Notes: generated by a model not told the origin, from the sequence alone. Positions 1 through 8,535 are shown, counted from the first letter of the stretch. The stretch: 64,000 nt of DNA from Rhizobiales bacterium Y(2018) (GCA_005502925.1 SCPD01000010.1:62001-126000); one strand, 5' to 3'. Numbers and translations: made by a program.

Positions 1-27
1 ATCACGCCAGACAAAAAGGAGATCACA

Positions 28-390
28 ATGGCTGACATCATCGTCATGAAAACTACGGGCGCGAAAGCGCCGAAGGTCGAGAAGGGGCAGGGCAGTGGGC
101 CAACGCTTCTCAAGGGACCGTATAAGACCAAGACCTGGAACCACTATAAAGGTGAGAAGGGCCGGCTCTATTCGGGCATCTGGGAATCGACGCCAGGCAA
201 GGTGAAGGTGGCCTATAAGGAATGGGAGTTCTGCCACTTCATCGAAGGCAAGGCCATCCTGACCAACGACAAGGGCAAGAAGTGGACGCTCAAGGCCGGT
301 GACGGCTTCATCATTCCGCCGGGCTTCAAGGGAACTTGGGAAACGGTCGAGAAAGTGCGCAAGCACTATGTGATTCTGACGCCGAAATAA
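28..390 (+). CDS. Small cupin-domain protein
   Basis: A 120-residue single-domain cupin of the EutQ/DUF861 type. The cupin core is seen as WEFCHFIEGKAILTNDKG, then WTLKAGDGFIIPPGFKGTWE, which matches the usual strand-Gly-strand and PxGxxG-like pattern. Metal-ligand histidines are few: one His lies in the EFCHF segment and there is no clear HxH pair, so it may be a binding rather than a catalytic cupin. A good ribosome site (AAGGAGAT, 8 nt before the ATG) fixes the start. No signal peptide is visible, so it is probably cytoplasmic. A hairpin terminator at 429-462 separates it from the next gene, so it need not belong to the AAA+ unit downstream. The substrate cannot be named. Confidence 0.85.
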   Translation: MADIIVMKTTGAKAPKVEKGQGSGPTLLKGPYKTKTWNHYKGEKGRLYSGIWESTPGKVKVAYKEWEFCHFIEGKAILTNDKGKKWTLKAGDGFIIPPGFKGTWETVEKVRKHYVILTPK

Positions 391-428
391 GGCAGTGCCG
401 GATCGCGATTGAACAACAACATGTGTGA

Positions 429-462
429 TGCAACACCGGCCCGTGCAAGGGCCGGTGTTGCA
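429..462 (+). terminator. Hairpin after the cupin gene
   Basis: A perfect 14-bp inverted repeat (429-442 with 449-462, loop GTGCAA) lies 39 nt after the cupin stop codon. It is GC-rich and followed by CAAATTTCTG, so the T-tract is weak. It probably ends cupin transcription and isolates the coiled-coil/AAA+ unit that starts at 548. Confidence 0.7.
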
Positions 463-547
463 CAAATTTCTGTGTGCGCAGTGCTGGACGGCATGATGCT
501 TCCCCCCTATATGTGCCCCTGCGACATTCTGTCAGGAGGGACACCAG

Positions 548-2230
548 ATGGCCGACGCCGTCAAGCCGAAACTTCAGCAAAAGCCCGACGTCTCCGATAT
601 CCTGACCACAGCGGTGCGGGCGCGCGAGAACGTTAGCAAGGCGGCCAAGACCGAGGTCAGCGCCGATCCGCGCTTCGCCAACATCTCGGCCAACAGTTTT
701 TTCAAGGTGATGTTCGCCGAGAACACAAAGCCCGAGGCCAAGCGCGAGGAAGTCGCCAAGCTCCTCACCTTCGAGGGCACGAAAGAACAGAATCGCGAGC
801 GCATCAAGGAATTCGAGCTGTTCAAGGAATATCTCCAGAGCCAGCGCGAAGAGATGGCGCAGGAAATCATCCGGCTCACCGATACGGGCACGTTCTCCGA
901 GCTGAAACAAGTCTATGACGACCTCAATACCTCGCTGATCCAGTTCGATGAGAGGATGCAGCCGCTGACCGACATCATCGATGCGGTCTATACCTTGCGC
1001 ACGAACGGCCTGACGCTCGACGCCTTCCAGGAGATCCTGCGCGACAGAAAGCGCGAGGAAGAGCTTCTGCGTATCAAAGATACCAAGCAGCAAGAGTTCA
1101 AACAGCTCAAATCCTCGGTCGAGAATATCCATTCCGACATCGCGGCGCTGGGCGAGAATCGCAGTTTCTTCGGCCTTGGCGGCGTCAAGGAAGAGGCCCG
1201 TATCGCGATCGCGCGCAAGAATGAAGAGCTGAAGTGGGTCGTCGACTCACTGGATAAGCTTTCGGACGAGCTTCATCAGCTCGACCAGCAGACTCCGACT
1301 GAGAGCGAGCTCGGCGAGTATGTCGAGCAGAAGAAAAAGCTGCGCGAGCTCCTCGACATCAGTGCCGACGATCACAAGCAGCGCCAGAAGGACCTGGTCG
1401 ACGCAGCGGTGAACTTCGTCAATACGGCCAAGACCCGCGTCGGTTCGGTGCGCGGGCATCTCACCAAAATGAACGACCAGGTGGAGAATCTGTTCGACGC
1501 CAACAATATGATGGGTACGGTCTATGCCATCATGAACGAAGGCATCAAGGAAGCGGCCGATGCGAATCTGAAAACCCGCGAGGCGCTGCAGCCGCCGGCA
1601 CCGGGCAGCGAAGACATGATCGCGCAAATGGCGCGCGAGCAGAAGAAGATGGCGGTCGAGCAGCATATCACCATGCTCGATGCTTCCGCCGCCGACACGA
1701 TGGCGACCTATGCCGACCTGACGTCGGGGGCCATTCGCATCAAGACAATGAAGGATGCCGTCGATCAGCAGGCGATCAAAGCGCGCGCCATGCACAGCCA
1801 GGGTATCTCAGGCGTCGCCGACCGTTTGAGCGTCGTGCTCCAGGCGGTTTCCTCGGCGGCTTTGGGCGAGGCCTCGGCCATGGCCAAGGATACGCTGCAG
1901 CAGATGGCGGAGAACACCAACAAGGTGGCGCAGAAGGAAAGCATCCGCATAGCCATGGGCATCGAGGAGCAGAATAGCGATCTCTCCAAGGCGATCGACG
2001 ATCTCGGCGCCTATGGTGAGGTGGTGCGCGCCGCGACCAATATCACGCGCGAAGGCCTCACCGACATGCGCGCCAAGCTCGATGAGCTCAAGCAGCTCGC
2101 CGAGGACGTGCAAGGTGATGTGCATGATGCGATCGGCGTCCATGCCGATGTCGCGCGCCCGCAAGAGAGGGTGGCGGAGCCGGAGGCTACCGACGCCACG
2201 CCGTCGCCGTTCAAGCTGGGCCAGCACTGA
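548..2230 (+). CDS. Long coiled-coil protein with TelA-like C-terminal half
   Basis: A 560-residue soluble protein with no signal peptide or membrane segment, rich in Glu, Lys, Ala and Gln. Long charged heptad-like stretches run from about residue 70 to 270 (for example REELLRIKDTKQQEFKQLK), with more helix from 270 to 530. The last 200 residues, with long polar helices around residues 400-530, resemble the toxic-anion-resistance (TelA/KlaB, PF05816) family as I remember it. The similarity is weak and unverified. The last 30 residues are Pro/Ala-rich and look disordered. A strong ribosome site (AGGAGGG, 8 nt before ATG) supports the start. The ClpB-like ATPase begins 25 nt downstream, so this protein is a plausible adaptor or substrate of it. 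No function can be assigned. Confidence 0.8.
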   Translation: MADAVKPKLQQKPDVSDILTTAVRARENVSKAAKTEVSADPRFANISANSFFKVMFAENTKPEAKREEVAKLLTFEGTKEQNRERIKEFELFKEYLQSQREEMAQEIIRLTDTGTFSELKQVYDDLNTSLIQFDERMQPLTDIIDAVYTLRTNGLTLDAFQEILRDRKREEELLRIKDTKQQEFKQLKSSVENIHSDIAALGENRSFFGLGGVKEEARIAIARKNEELKWVVDSLDKLSDELHQLDQQTPTESELGEYVEQKKKLRELLDISADDHKQRQKDLVDAAVNFVNTAKTRVGSVRGHLTKMNDQVENLFDANNMMGTVYAIMNEGIKEAADANLKTREALQPPAPGSEDMIAQMAREQKKMAVEQHITMLDASAADTMATYADLTSGAIRIKTMKDAVDQQAIKARAMHSQGISGVADRLSVVLQAVSSAALGEASAMAKDTLQQMAENTNKVAQKESIRIAMGIEEQNSDLSKAIDDLGAYGEVVRAATNITREGLTDMRAKLDELKQLAEDVQGDVHDAIGVHADVARPQERVAEPEATDATPSPFKLGQH

Positions 2231-2255
2231 ATAGTTTTGAGAACAGGGGGCGGCG

Positions 2256-4406
2256 ATGAGTTTCCTCACCCGGGGCGAAGACTACCTGGCCAAGGCGCCG
2301 AGATTCCGCCTGGTCGGGCGCGACAGCGAACTCAAGAAGCTGTCCTCAATCCTGGTCCGCAACATGGCGAATTCCGTGCTGCTGGTGGGACCGGGCGGTG
2401 TCGGCTGCACGGCCTTGTGCATGGGTCTGCAAGCCAGCAAGCGGGATCCGGATGCGCCTTTCGACATCGTCAACAAACGGTTCTTCTGGCTCGACACCGA
2501 CGCACTGTTCTCTTCAGGCGATCCCGTCGTCATCCGTGATTCCTTTCAGCGGATCATGGCAATGCTCGACCGCACGCCCGACTCGGTGCTGATCATCGAA
2601 GACACGCGCGACTTCATCGAGGCGGCGCGCAATATCGGCACGCTGCATTTCATCAATGCGCTCTGCCTCGCCATCAAGTCGAAGCGGACGCAAGTCATCC
2701 TCGAAGCGCGCGACGAGGATCTCGACATTATCCTGAAGAGCCATTCGGATCTCAGGGAGTTGTTCACCCTCGTCGATCTGGCGGAACCCGAAGGCGACGC
2801 CCTGTTCCAGATCGTCTCGGAACGAGCCGGGCATCTGAACGAGTTCCACCGCATCCGCATCGCCGAAGGTGCCATCCGCACCGCGATCGAACTCACCTCA
2901 AAATACCGCTCGCGCGATGCCGGCATGAGCCGGGCGCAGCCCGAGCGCAGCGTTTCGCTCATCGACCGGGCGCTCGCCACCTACAGGCTCGGCGCCCATC
3001 GCAAGGCTCCCGGGCTCGCCGAGGCGGAAGCGGCGAGGAAGGCGGCCAAGGACCAGCAGCAGATCGCCGCGGCGGAAGCCGCCATGGCGCAGAGCCTGGC
3101 GCGCTGGACCGAAAGCCAGGAGCGAATCAAGTCGCTCTACAAGCGCCAGCGCGACGGCGAGATCGCCGTGCTCGGACTCGAGGAAGAGCTCGACAAGCAG
3201 ATGGCGACAGAGGCCGAGGCGCGGAAATCTCCCGACAATCAGGTCAGCGAAATCACCGGGCGGATCGCCAAATTCGCGCGGCTCGCGACCGGCGCCGGGC
3301 TCGAATCCGACGAGGTCAGGGACCTGCGCGGCCGTATTGAGAAATTCCAGGGTGAAATCGCGACGAACCGCACGGCCTTCGACGCCCTCACCAAGGAGCT
3401 CAACGATCATCTCGAGCTCACGCGCGAGATCGTGCTGCGCGAGTTCAGCCAGATTTCCGGCATCTCGGTAAGCAAGCTCAATGAGGACGAGCGGGAGAAG
3501 CTGCGTAATCTCGAGGCCGAGCTCAAGAACCAGATCTTCGGCCAGGACCATGTCGTGCGCATGCTGTCCAATGCCGTCAAGACCGCCAGGGTGGGCCGGC
3601 GCAACCAAGACAAGCCGCAAGCCTCCTTCATGTTCTTAGGCCCCTCGGGCGTCGGCAAGACCGAGATTGCCAAGGCGCTGGCGGCGAGCCTGCTCGATGA
3701 CGAGAAAGCGCTCACCCGTTTCGACATGTCGGAATATATGGAGAAACACGCGGTCTCCCGGCTCATCGGCGCGCCGCCCGGCTATGAAGGTTTCGAAGCG
3801 GGCGGCATCCTGACCAATGCCATGCGCAAGAACCCCTTGCGCATCCTGCTCTTCGATGAAATCGAGAAGGCGCATCCCGACGTCTTCAACGTCTTCCTGC
3901 AGATCCTGTCGGACGGCCGGCTGACCGACAATGTCGGGCGCACCGTCTCCTTCTCCGACGCGATCATCGTCATGACGACGAATATCGGCCAGCCGCATTT
4001 CCTCAATCCGAAGCTCACCGTCGAGGAGGCCAATGCCGAGGCGATCCGGGAGATCGAGAAGACCTACCGCTCGGAGTTCCTGAACCGCTTCGCCGGCCGG
4101 CAGAACATCATCTGCTTCAACAAGCTCGACTTGCCGTCGATCGAGAAGATCGTACGCCGCGAGTTCGACAGCATCGACCGCACCTACACCCAGGAGGGCA
4201 TCAAGGTTACGGTACCGGAGACCGATCTCAAGGCGTTCTGCAAAGATCACTATGATCCGGCGATCGGCGCCCGCGGCCTGCCGGGCTTCATCCAGGCGAA
4301 TATCGAGCCGATCATCGTCAACATGATCCTGGAGAGCGACAAACGCGGCAAGCTCGATCTCGCCTATAATCCGAAGCGTCAGGCTTTCGAGATCAAAGAG
4401 ACATGA
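2256..4406 (+). CDS. ClpB-like double AAA+ ATPase with degenerate first ATP site
   Basis: A 716-residue protein built like ClpB/ClpA without the Clp N-domain. The first AAA+ module (about residues 15-240) has a broken Walker A, GPGGVGCT at 45-52, with Cys51 where Lys is expected. Its Walker B is VLIIED (111-116), in which the usual DE pair is reversed. A charged coiled-coil middle region spans about 255-430. The second module is canonical: GPSGVGKT (462-469), ILLFDE (530-535), pore-loop segment GYEGF (509-513, where ClpB has GYVGY) and sensor-2 GAR (671-673). Expected role: hexameric unfoldase or disaggregase powered by the second ring. There is no ClpP-binding IGF/L loop that I can see. The membrane-protein gene overlaps its stop codon by 4 nt, so the two are probably translationally coupled. 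A T6SS ClpV is unlikely. Confidence 0.88.
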   Translation: MSFLTRGEDYLAKAPRFRLVGRDSELKKLSSILVRNMANSVLLVGPGGVGCTALCMGLQASKRDPDAPFDIVNKRFFWLDTDALFSSGDPVVIRDSFQRIMAMLDRTPDSVLIIEDTRDFIEAARNIGTLHFINALCLAIKSKRTQVILEARDEDLDIILKSHSDLRELFTLVDLAEPEGDALFQIVSERAGHLNEFHRIRIAEGAIRTAIELTSKYRSRDAGMSRAQPERSVSLIDRALATYRLGAHRKAPGLAEAEAARKAAKDQQQIAAAEAAMAQSLARWTESQERIKSLYKRQRDGEIAVLGLEEELDKQMATEAEARKSPDNQVSEITGRIAKFARLATGAGLESDEVRDLRGRIEKFQGEIATNRTAFDALTKELNDHLELTREIVLREFSQISGISVSKLNEDEREKLRNLEAELKNQIFGQDHVVRMLSNAVKTARVGRRNQDKPQASFMFLGPSGVGKTEIAKALAASLLDDEKALTRFDMSEYMEKHAVSRLIGAPPGYEGFEAGGILTNAMRKNPLRILLFDEIEKAHPDVFNVFLQILSDGRLTDNVGRTVSFSDAIIVMTTNIGQPHFLNPKLTVEEANAEAIREIEKTYRSEFLNRFAGRQNIICFNKLDLPSIEKIVRREFDSIDRTYTQEGIKVTVPETDLKAFCKDHYDPAIGARGLPGFIQANIEPIIVNMILESDKRGKLDLAYNPKRQAFEIKET

Positions 4407-5134
4407 GCACGCTGCGCGACGAGGTCGAGGCGCTGAAAAAGAAGGTCGAAGGGCGGGCCGAGGAACGGGACAAGGTTAATTCGCGCTCGTGGACGGGACG
4501 GACCCAATATAATTTGACGGCGCTACACAAGTTCCTGTTCCAGTTCGTCCTGGCGCTGTCGTGGATCTACACGCATATCCTGCGGCCGGTGGCGCGTTTC
4601 CTGTTCAAGCCCATCACCTGGCTCTGGCATCTCTATCGGCTGCTCTGGGACAAGGCCGTCTATTACGAGGACAAATACCAGGAGCGGCAATTCTCCGAGA
4701 CGCGCGCCGGCATTTTCCTCACCGTGTCGGCGGGTTTCGCCTGGTACCTGTTCATTCCGCTGATCGTCTTTCTCTTCCACGCCGTTCTCTATCTCACCAC
4801 CGTGAAGCATGATGAGGTGGTCTACCTGACCAACTCCCAGGAAATCCTGCCGCATGAGAATGAGCATTCGGTGCAAGGCTGCCACGCATTGCCGTGCACC
4901 GACCAGAACAGCATCTATTTCCGCATCCGCGCCAGCAATTTTAACGAAGTCTGGTCGATCCTGAGCGGCCGTGGCCTGTTCTTTCCGGACTATGTCGCGG
5001 CCTCGGTGCCGGTGGCGGTCAGCCGCTGCAAGATCACCTCCTATGGCCTGCGCGTCAAATTCCTGATGCGCGGCTTTGACATCTATCCCGATCTGATCCA
5101 GACAGAGTGCTCTCCGCTCATCGAGCAGCCTTGA
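4403..5134 (+). CDS. Membrane protein of the AAA+ unit
   Basis: A 243-residue protein I do not recognise. Residues 1-30 are charged and helical (DEVEALKKKVEGRAEERDK). A hydrophobic helix lies around 43-60, then an aromatic/basic stretch to about 85 that may lie along the membrane, then a strong membrane helix around 103-131. The remaining 110 residues form a soluble domain containing a CHALPC pair (Cys160, Cys165) and two further cysteines. With two membrane passes both ends would face the same side. The start ATG overlaps the ATPase stop by 4 nt, tying it to the coiled-coil/AAA+ pair and suggesting a membrane anchor or target for the ATPase. The unrelated SDR gene follows after 16 nt, so the transcript may continue. 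Confidence 0.75.
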   Translation: MSTLRDEVEALKKKVEGRAEERDKVNSRSWTGRTQYNLTALHKFLFQFVLALSWIYTHILRPVARFLFKPITWLWHLYRLLWDKAVYYEDKYQERQFSETRAGIFLTVSAGFAWYLFIPLIVFLFHAVLYLTTVKHDEVVYLTNSQEILPHENEHSVQGCHALPCTDQNSIYFRIRASNFNEVWSILSGRGLFFPDYVAASVPVAVSRCKITSYGLRVKFLMRGFDIYPDLIQTECSPLIEQP

Positions 5135-5150
5135 AGGTTTCTGAATTCGA

Positions 5151-5921
5151 ATGACTGTACGACGCGACAGCGGCGCCGTCCTGATCACTGGCGCGGCGCG
5201 CCGGATCGGGCGGTGTATCGCCCTCGACCTGGCGCGCGACGGTTGGGCCGTCGCCATCCATTGCAACACTTCGCTCAATGAGGCCCGAACGCTCAAATCC
5301 GAAATCGAAGCGGAAGATGGGAGTGCGGTGATCGTCCAGGGGAATCTCGCCGAAGCGCAAGTGCCGGAACGGCTGGTGGCCGAGGCCGCCGCGGCACTGG
5401 GGCCGCTGACCTGCCTCGTCAACAATGCGTCGCGCTTCGAACCCGATGAAGCGGATTCGGTGACACTCGACAGCTGGGCTGCCCATCTCGACACCAATCT
5501 CAGGGCGCCGGTCTTCCTGTCGCAGCATTTTGCGGCACAACTGCCGGCCGAGCGCTCCGGCAATATCATCAACATCATCGACCAGCGGGTGTGGAAGCTG
5601 ACGCCGAAATTCTTCTCCTATACGGCGAGCAAGTCGGCGCTGTGGACGGTGACGCGGACGCTGGCGCAAGCGCTCGCCCCGCGCATCAGGGTCAATGCCA
5701 TCGGGCCGGGGCCGGCGCTGCCCAATGTGCGGATGGATGAAGAGGATTTCGCGCGGCAGATGCGGCTGACGCTTCTGAAGCGCGGCACGTCGCCGGAGGA
5801 AATCTCCTCTGCGGTAAAATATATACTATCGGCCCCGGCAATGACCGGGCAAATGATCGTTCTCGACGGCGGCCAGCATCTCCTGTGGCAGACCCGCGAT
5901 GTCACCGAAGTGAAAGAATAG
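5151..5921 (+). CDS. SDR oxidoreductase, pteridine-reductase type (FolM-like)
   Basis: A 256-residue short-chain dehydrogenase. The NADP-binding motif is TGAARRIG (13-20), the pattern of pteridine reductases rather than generic SDRs, and NNAS is at 91-94. The active site has Tyr157 and Lys161 (YTASK), with Asp144 in place of the usual Ser. The same Asp-13-Tyr-4-Lys spacing occurs in PTR1 pteridine reductase. The gene lies 3 nt upstream of folB, so a role in reducing dihydropterin or dihydromonapterin is likely. It is expected to be cytoplasmic. Family assignment is firm; the exact substrate is inferred from the Asp and the neighbour. Confidence 0.85.
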   Translation: MTVRRDSGAVLITGAARRIGRCIALDLARDGWAVAIHCNTSLNEARTLKSEIEAEDGSAVIVQGNLAEAQVPERLVAEAAAALGPLTCLVNNASRFEPDEADSVTLDSWAAHLDTNLRAPVFLSQHFAAQLPAERSGNIINIIDQRVWKLTPKFFSYTASKSALWTVTRTLAQALAPRIRVNAIGPGPALPNVRMDEEDFARQMRLTLLKRGTSPEEISSAVKYILSAPAMTGQMIVLDGGQHLLWQTRDVTEVKE

Positions 5922-5924
5922 GCG

Positions 5925-6329
5925 ATGAGCAACGAAGTCAAGATCACCCACCACGTGGCGAGCGGCCATGCGCGTCTGCGCCATGTCTTCGTCAAGGACC
6001 TGAAGGTGAATGCGCTTCTCGGCATCTATCCCGAGGAGAAGACCACGCCGCAGATGATCGTCGTCAATATCGACCTCTCAGTGAAGGAGGGCGACGATCC
6101 GTTGAGCGACGACATCAAGAATGTCGTGAGCTACGAGATCGTGGTGCGCAAGGTCGAGGAGATCGTGTCGGCGGGTCATGTCGGCCTCGCCGAAACCTTG
6201 GCCGAGCTCATCGCCGCAGCCTGCCTGCGCGACAAGCGCGTGATGGCGGCCAGAGTGCGCATCGAGAAGCCCGATGTCATCCCCAATGCGCGTAGCGTCG
6301 GCGTTGAAATCGAAAGGCTGCGCGACTAA
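5925..6329 (+). CDS. folB: Dihydroneopterin aldolase
   Basis: A 134-residue FolB-family enzyme, which cleaves 7,8-dihydroneopterin to 6-hydroxymethyl-dihydropterin and glycolaldehyde in folate synthesis. The typical opening VKDLKVNALLGIYPEEK is present, followed by the expected Leu-Ala-Glu segment (GLAETLAELIA) and the VRIEKPDVIPNARSVGV end. Length is close to the family norm of about 120. It begins 3 nt after the SDR stop and is almost certainly co-transcribed with it. An upstream extension of about 13 residues before the conserved core leaves the exact start slightly uncertain. Confidence 0.92.
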   Translation: MSNEVKITHHVASGHARLRHVFVKDLKVNALLGIYPEEKTTPQMIVVNIDLSVKEGDDPLSDDIKNVVSYEIVVRKVEEIVSAGHVGLAETLAELIAAACLRDKRVMAARVRIEKPDVIPNARSVGVEIERLRD

Positions 6330-6340
6330 CCTCGGCATCG

Positions 6341-6982
6341 ATGTCGCTGGATCTCCATTATATCGACGGCTCGCCCTTCGCCCGGATCGTGCGCATCCTG
6401 GCGCGCGAGCATGAGGTCGTGATGCGCGAGATCGAGCTGGGCGAATTCCCGCCTTCGGACAGTTTCCTCGACATCAATCCGCTCGGCCAGGTACCGGTCC
6501 TGATGGCCGATGGCGTCGCGCATTTTCCGACCAGGATCGCCATCGACGCTCTGCTGGCGCGCGTGAACAGTCCAGCCCAGGGTGTCGCGGCCACAATAGC
6601 GCGCCCCGATCATCGGACTGAGGATGAGCAGGATCTGGCCGTCATTCTTGCCATGGGCGATGCGCTCGCCGCCCATCACTATGCGAGATGGGCGGGAATC
6701 GGACCAGTGGATCGCAACCGGCTCGGCTTCGATCCGGCGGAGCGCAATATGGTGCGGGCACTTCGAACACTCGACTGGCTGGAGAAGCGCATGCAGAACG
6801 GTGCCTTCCAGCCCGGCCATGTGAGCGTTCAGGACATCGCTCTCGCGGCCTTCATCCTGTGGTCGGAATCGCGCGGCCCGATTGCTTGGCGTGGGCGGAC
6901 TCAAATGGAGCGCCTTGTCGGTGCACTCGAGGGACGCGCCAGCTTCGCGGCGACAGCGCCGCGGCCGCTTCAACTCAAGTGA
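6341..6982 (+). CDS. Glutathione S-transferase family protein
   Basis: A 213-residue GST-like protein. The N-terminal thioredoxin-fold half is recognised by LHYIDGSPFARIVRILARE and INPLGQVPVLMADG, which includes the conserved cis-Pro and the Asn-Pro-x-Gly turn. The C-terminal half is helical (VQDIALAAFILWSESR). Position 12 is Pro, with a Ser just before it (GSPFARIVRI), where a catalytic Ser or Cys usually sits. It follows folB by 11 nt and converges with the SIS-domain gene, whose stop is directly adjacent. Substrate unknown. Confidence 0.85.
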   Translation: MSLDLHYIDGSPFARIVRILAREHEVVMREIELGEFPPSDSFLDINPLGQVPVLMADGVAHFPTRIAIDALLARVNSPAQGVAATIARPDHRTEDEQDLAVILAMGDALAAHHYARWAGIGPVDRNRLGFDPAERNMVRALRTLDWLEKRMQNGAFQPGHVSVQDIALAAFILWSESRGPIAWRGRTQMERLVGALEGRASFAATAPRPLQLK

Positions 6983-7726
6983 TCAGAGGCCCCGGATGCG
7001 CGGGCGCCAGCGGGCGATGATGTCGCTCATCTCCTTGGCTTCGCCGGCGGAATTGGCGCTGCGATAAACGTCGACCGGAATGCCGCGCCGGCTCAGGGTC
7101 GCGACCGCTTCGGCCATGAGCGCATTGACGATGAAAGCGCCGGAGATGGTCGACGTCGATCCCATACGCTTGTCGGAATCGGGGATGGCGAGGCAGGCAT
7201 CGCCGTATGGCGCCTGATTGTCGATGACGAGATCGGCGACATCGGCGAGCATCTTGCCGCTCTGATGGCGCGATGTGACGCGCGCTGCGTGATCGGTGGA
7301 GGTGATGGCGATCACCTTGGCGCCTCTGTCGCGGGCGAACAAGGCGGCTTCGATCGGAAAGGCGTTGCGCCCTGAATTGGAGGCGACGAAGAGCACATCC
7401 TTGGGTCCGATCGGATAATCCTCGAGCACGATCTCGGCATAACCTTCGAGCCGTTCGAGGACGGTGGAGCGCTGGGCGCCCTGGTGGAGCATGAGAGCGG
7501 GATCGAGAATCGCCTGCACGGCCGCGGCGCCGCCGGCCCGGTAGAAGACTTCCTCGGCGATCATATGGGAGTGGCCGCTGCCGGTGACGTAGACGAGGCC
7601 GCCTTGCGCCAGCGCGTCGGCGATCCAGTCCTGCGCCGTCGCCAGAACATTGCGCTGCGTGGCCACGAGTCTCTTCAGTATCCCGGTGATGTTGTCGCAA
7701 TACTCGTCGATCAGCGTCGTCATCAA
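6983..7726 (-). CDS. SIS-domain sugar-phosphate isomerase-like protein
   Basis: A 247-residue protein of the SIS (sugar isomerase) fold, resembling the UPF0309 group. An N-terminal helical part is followed by the phosphosugar-binding core: YVTGSGHSHMIAEEVFYRAGG near residue 50 and VLFVASNSGRNAFPIEAAL near residue 110, then AKVIAITS. The Ser-rich loops are those that bind sugar phosphates. It lies 1 nt downstream of the GntR regulator in the same operon, divergent from the sugar ABC importer. A role on an amino-sugar phosphate (isomerase, deaminase or etherase) is inferred from context, not from a diagnostic motif. Confidence 0.87.
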   Translation of the reverse strand: MMTTLIDEYCDNITGILKRLVATQRNVLATAQDWIADALAQGGLVYVTGSGHSHMIAEEVFYRAGGAAAVQAILDPALMLHQGAQRSTVLERLEGYAEIVLEDYPIGPKDVLFVASNSGRNAFPIEAALFARDRGAKVIAITSTDHAARVTSRHQSGKMLADVADLVIDNQAPYGDACLAIPDSDKRMGSTSTISGAFIVNALMAEAVATLSRRGIPVDVYRSANSAGEAKEMSDIIARWRPRIRGL

Positions 7727-7727
7727 G

Positions 7728-8471
7728 TCATCCTGTTATTTCAGCGATATATTCATAGCGGTCGCCGCGGTACCAGCTCATGGCGTCTTCGAGCGCATTG
7801 CCCTGCGCGCCATAGCCGATGCGGTGGATGGCGAGCACGGCTGCGCCCGGCTTCACGCCCAGATAGCGAGCGATGTCGGCCGGCGCTTCGGCCGCTTTGA
7901 GGCTCTGCAGAATGCGGCGCGGCCGGCCGCCTTGCGCGTCCATGCGGGCGTAAAGAGAGCCGGTGCCGTCGAAATCGACGCCCACAGCCTGGACTGGGAA
8001 GATGGAGCGGTCATAACCCATCACCTCGTCGTCGGCCTGGCGCAGACGGCTGAGCATCATGACTTCAGTGCCGAGCGGCAGCCCGGTGCGGAAGGAGATC
8101 TCCGGCGGCACCGGCATGACCTTGCATTCGACAATATGCGAGGAGGGCTTGAGGCCACGGCTCAGCATGTCGTCGGTGAAGCCGGTAAGCCGGGTGATCG
8201 GTTTCTGGATGCGCTGGGCGATGAAGGTGCCGGCGCCGGCCCGGGTGGCCACGTAGCCGTCCCTGGCGAGCTGCTCAAGGCTCTGGCGCAGGGTCGAGCG
8301 GGAGACGCCAAGACCTGCGGCGAAGTCGCGCTCGGCCGGCAATGGCTGGCCTGGTCCCAAAGTGCGGTCGTCGATCGCCGAGGCCATTGCCATCACCAGG
8401 CGGATCCCCAAAGGGCCCGTCAATCGATCCATGCGGCGGCGGATTTCCTGCGTTTCAGTCATGGGTTCCAA
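7728..8471 (-). CDS. GntR/HutC-family transcriptional regulator
   Basis: A 247-residue regulator. The winged helix is at about residues 15-80 (PLPAERDFAAGLGVSRST then LEQLARDGYVATRAGAGTF). It is followed by a UTRA ligand-binding domain (residues 95-245), whose signature includes LSRLRQADDEVMGYDRSIF and a closing segment RGDRYEYIAEI. HutC/UTRA members often sense sugar phosphates such as GlcNAc-6-P (NagR, DasR). It is divergent from the ABC operon across about 250 bp that carry an inverted pair of identical TGGTATGnTTTTGG boxes, its likely operators. It is translated just upstream of the SIS protein. Confidence 0.9.
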   Translation of the reverse strand: MEPMTETQEIRRRMDRLTGPLGIRLVMAMASAIDDRTLGPGQPLPAERDFAAGLGVSRSTLRQSLEQLARDGYVATRAGAGTFIAQRIQKPITRLTGFTDDMLSRGLKPSSHIVECKVMPVPPEISFRTGLPLGTEVMMLSRLRQADDEVMGYDRSIFPVQAVGVDFDGTGSLYARMDAQGGRPRRILQSLKAAEAPADIARYLGVKPGAAVLAIHRIGYGAQGNALEDAMSWYRGDRYEYIAEITG

Positions 8472-8521
8472 GGCTGAGATTCGGGCGGCACCTTATTCTG
8501 GTCTGCAGACTCTGGCAACAC

Positions 8522-8535
8522 TGGTATGATTTTGG
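8522..8535 (+). promoter_or_regulatory. Putative GntR operator, left copy
   Basis: The box TGGTATGATTTTGG lies about 50 bp upstream of the GntR start. Its reverse complement CCAAAA(T)CATACCA recurs with one base changed at 8698-8711 next to the binding-protein gene. Weaker TGGTAT/CGGTAT cores occur at about 8545 and 8591. A matched inverted pair flanking a divergent promoter region is what is expected for autoregulation by the GntR protein. This is seen in sequence only; binding is inferred. Confidence 0.5.

Noticed and set aside
2256-4406. Type VI secretion ClpV
   Set aside because: The protein lacks the Clp N-domain and has a dead first ring; no tss/imp genes lie nearby.
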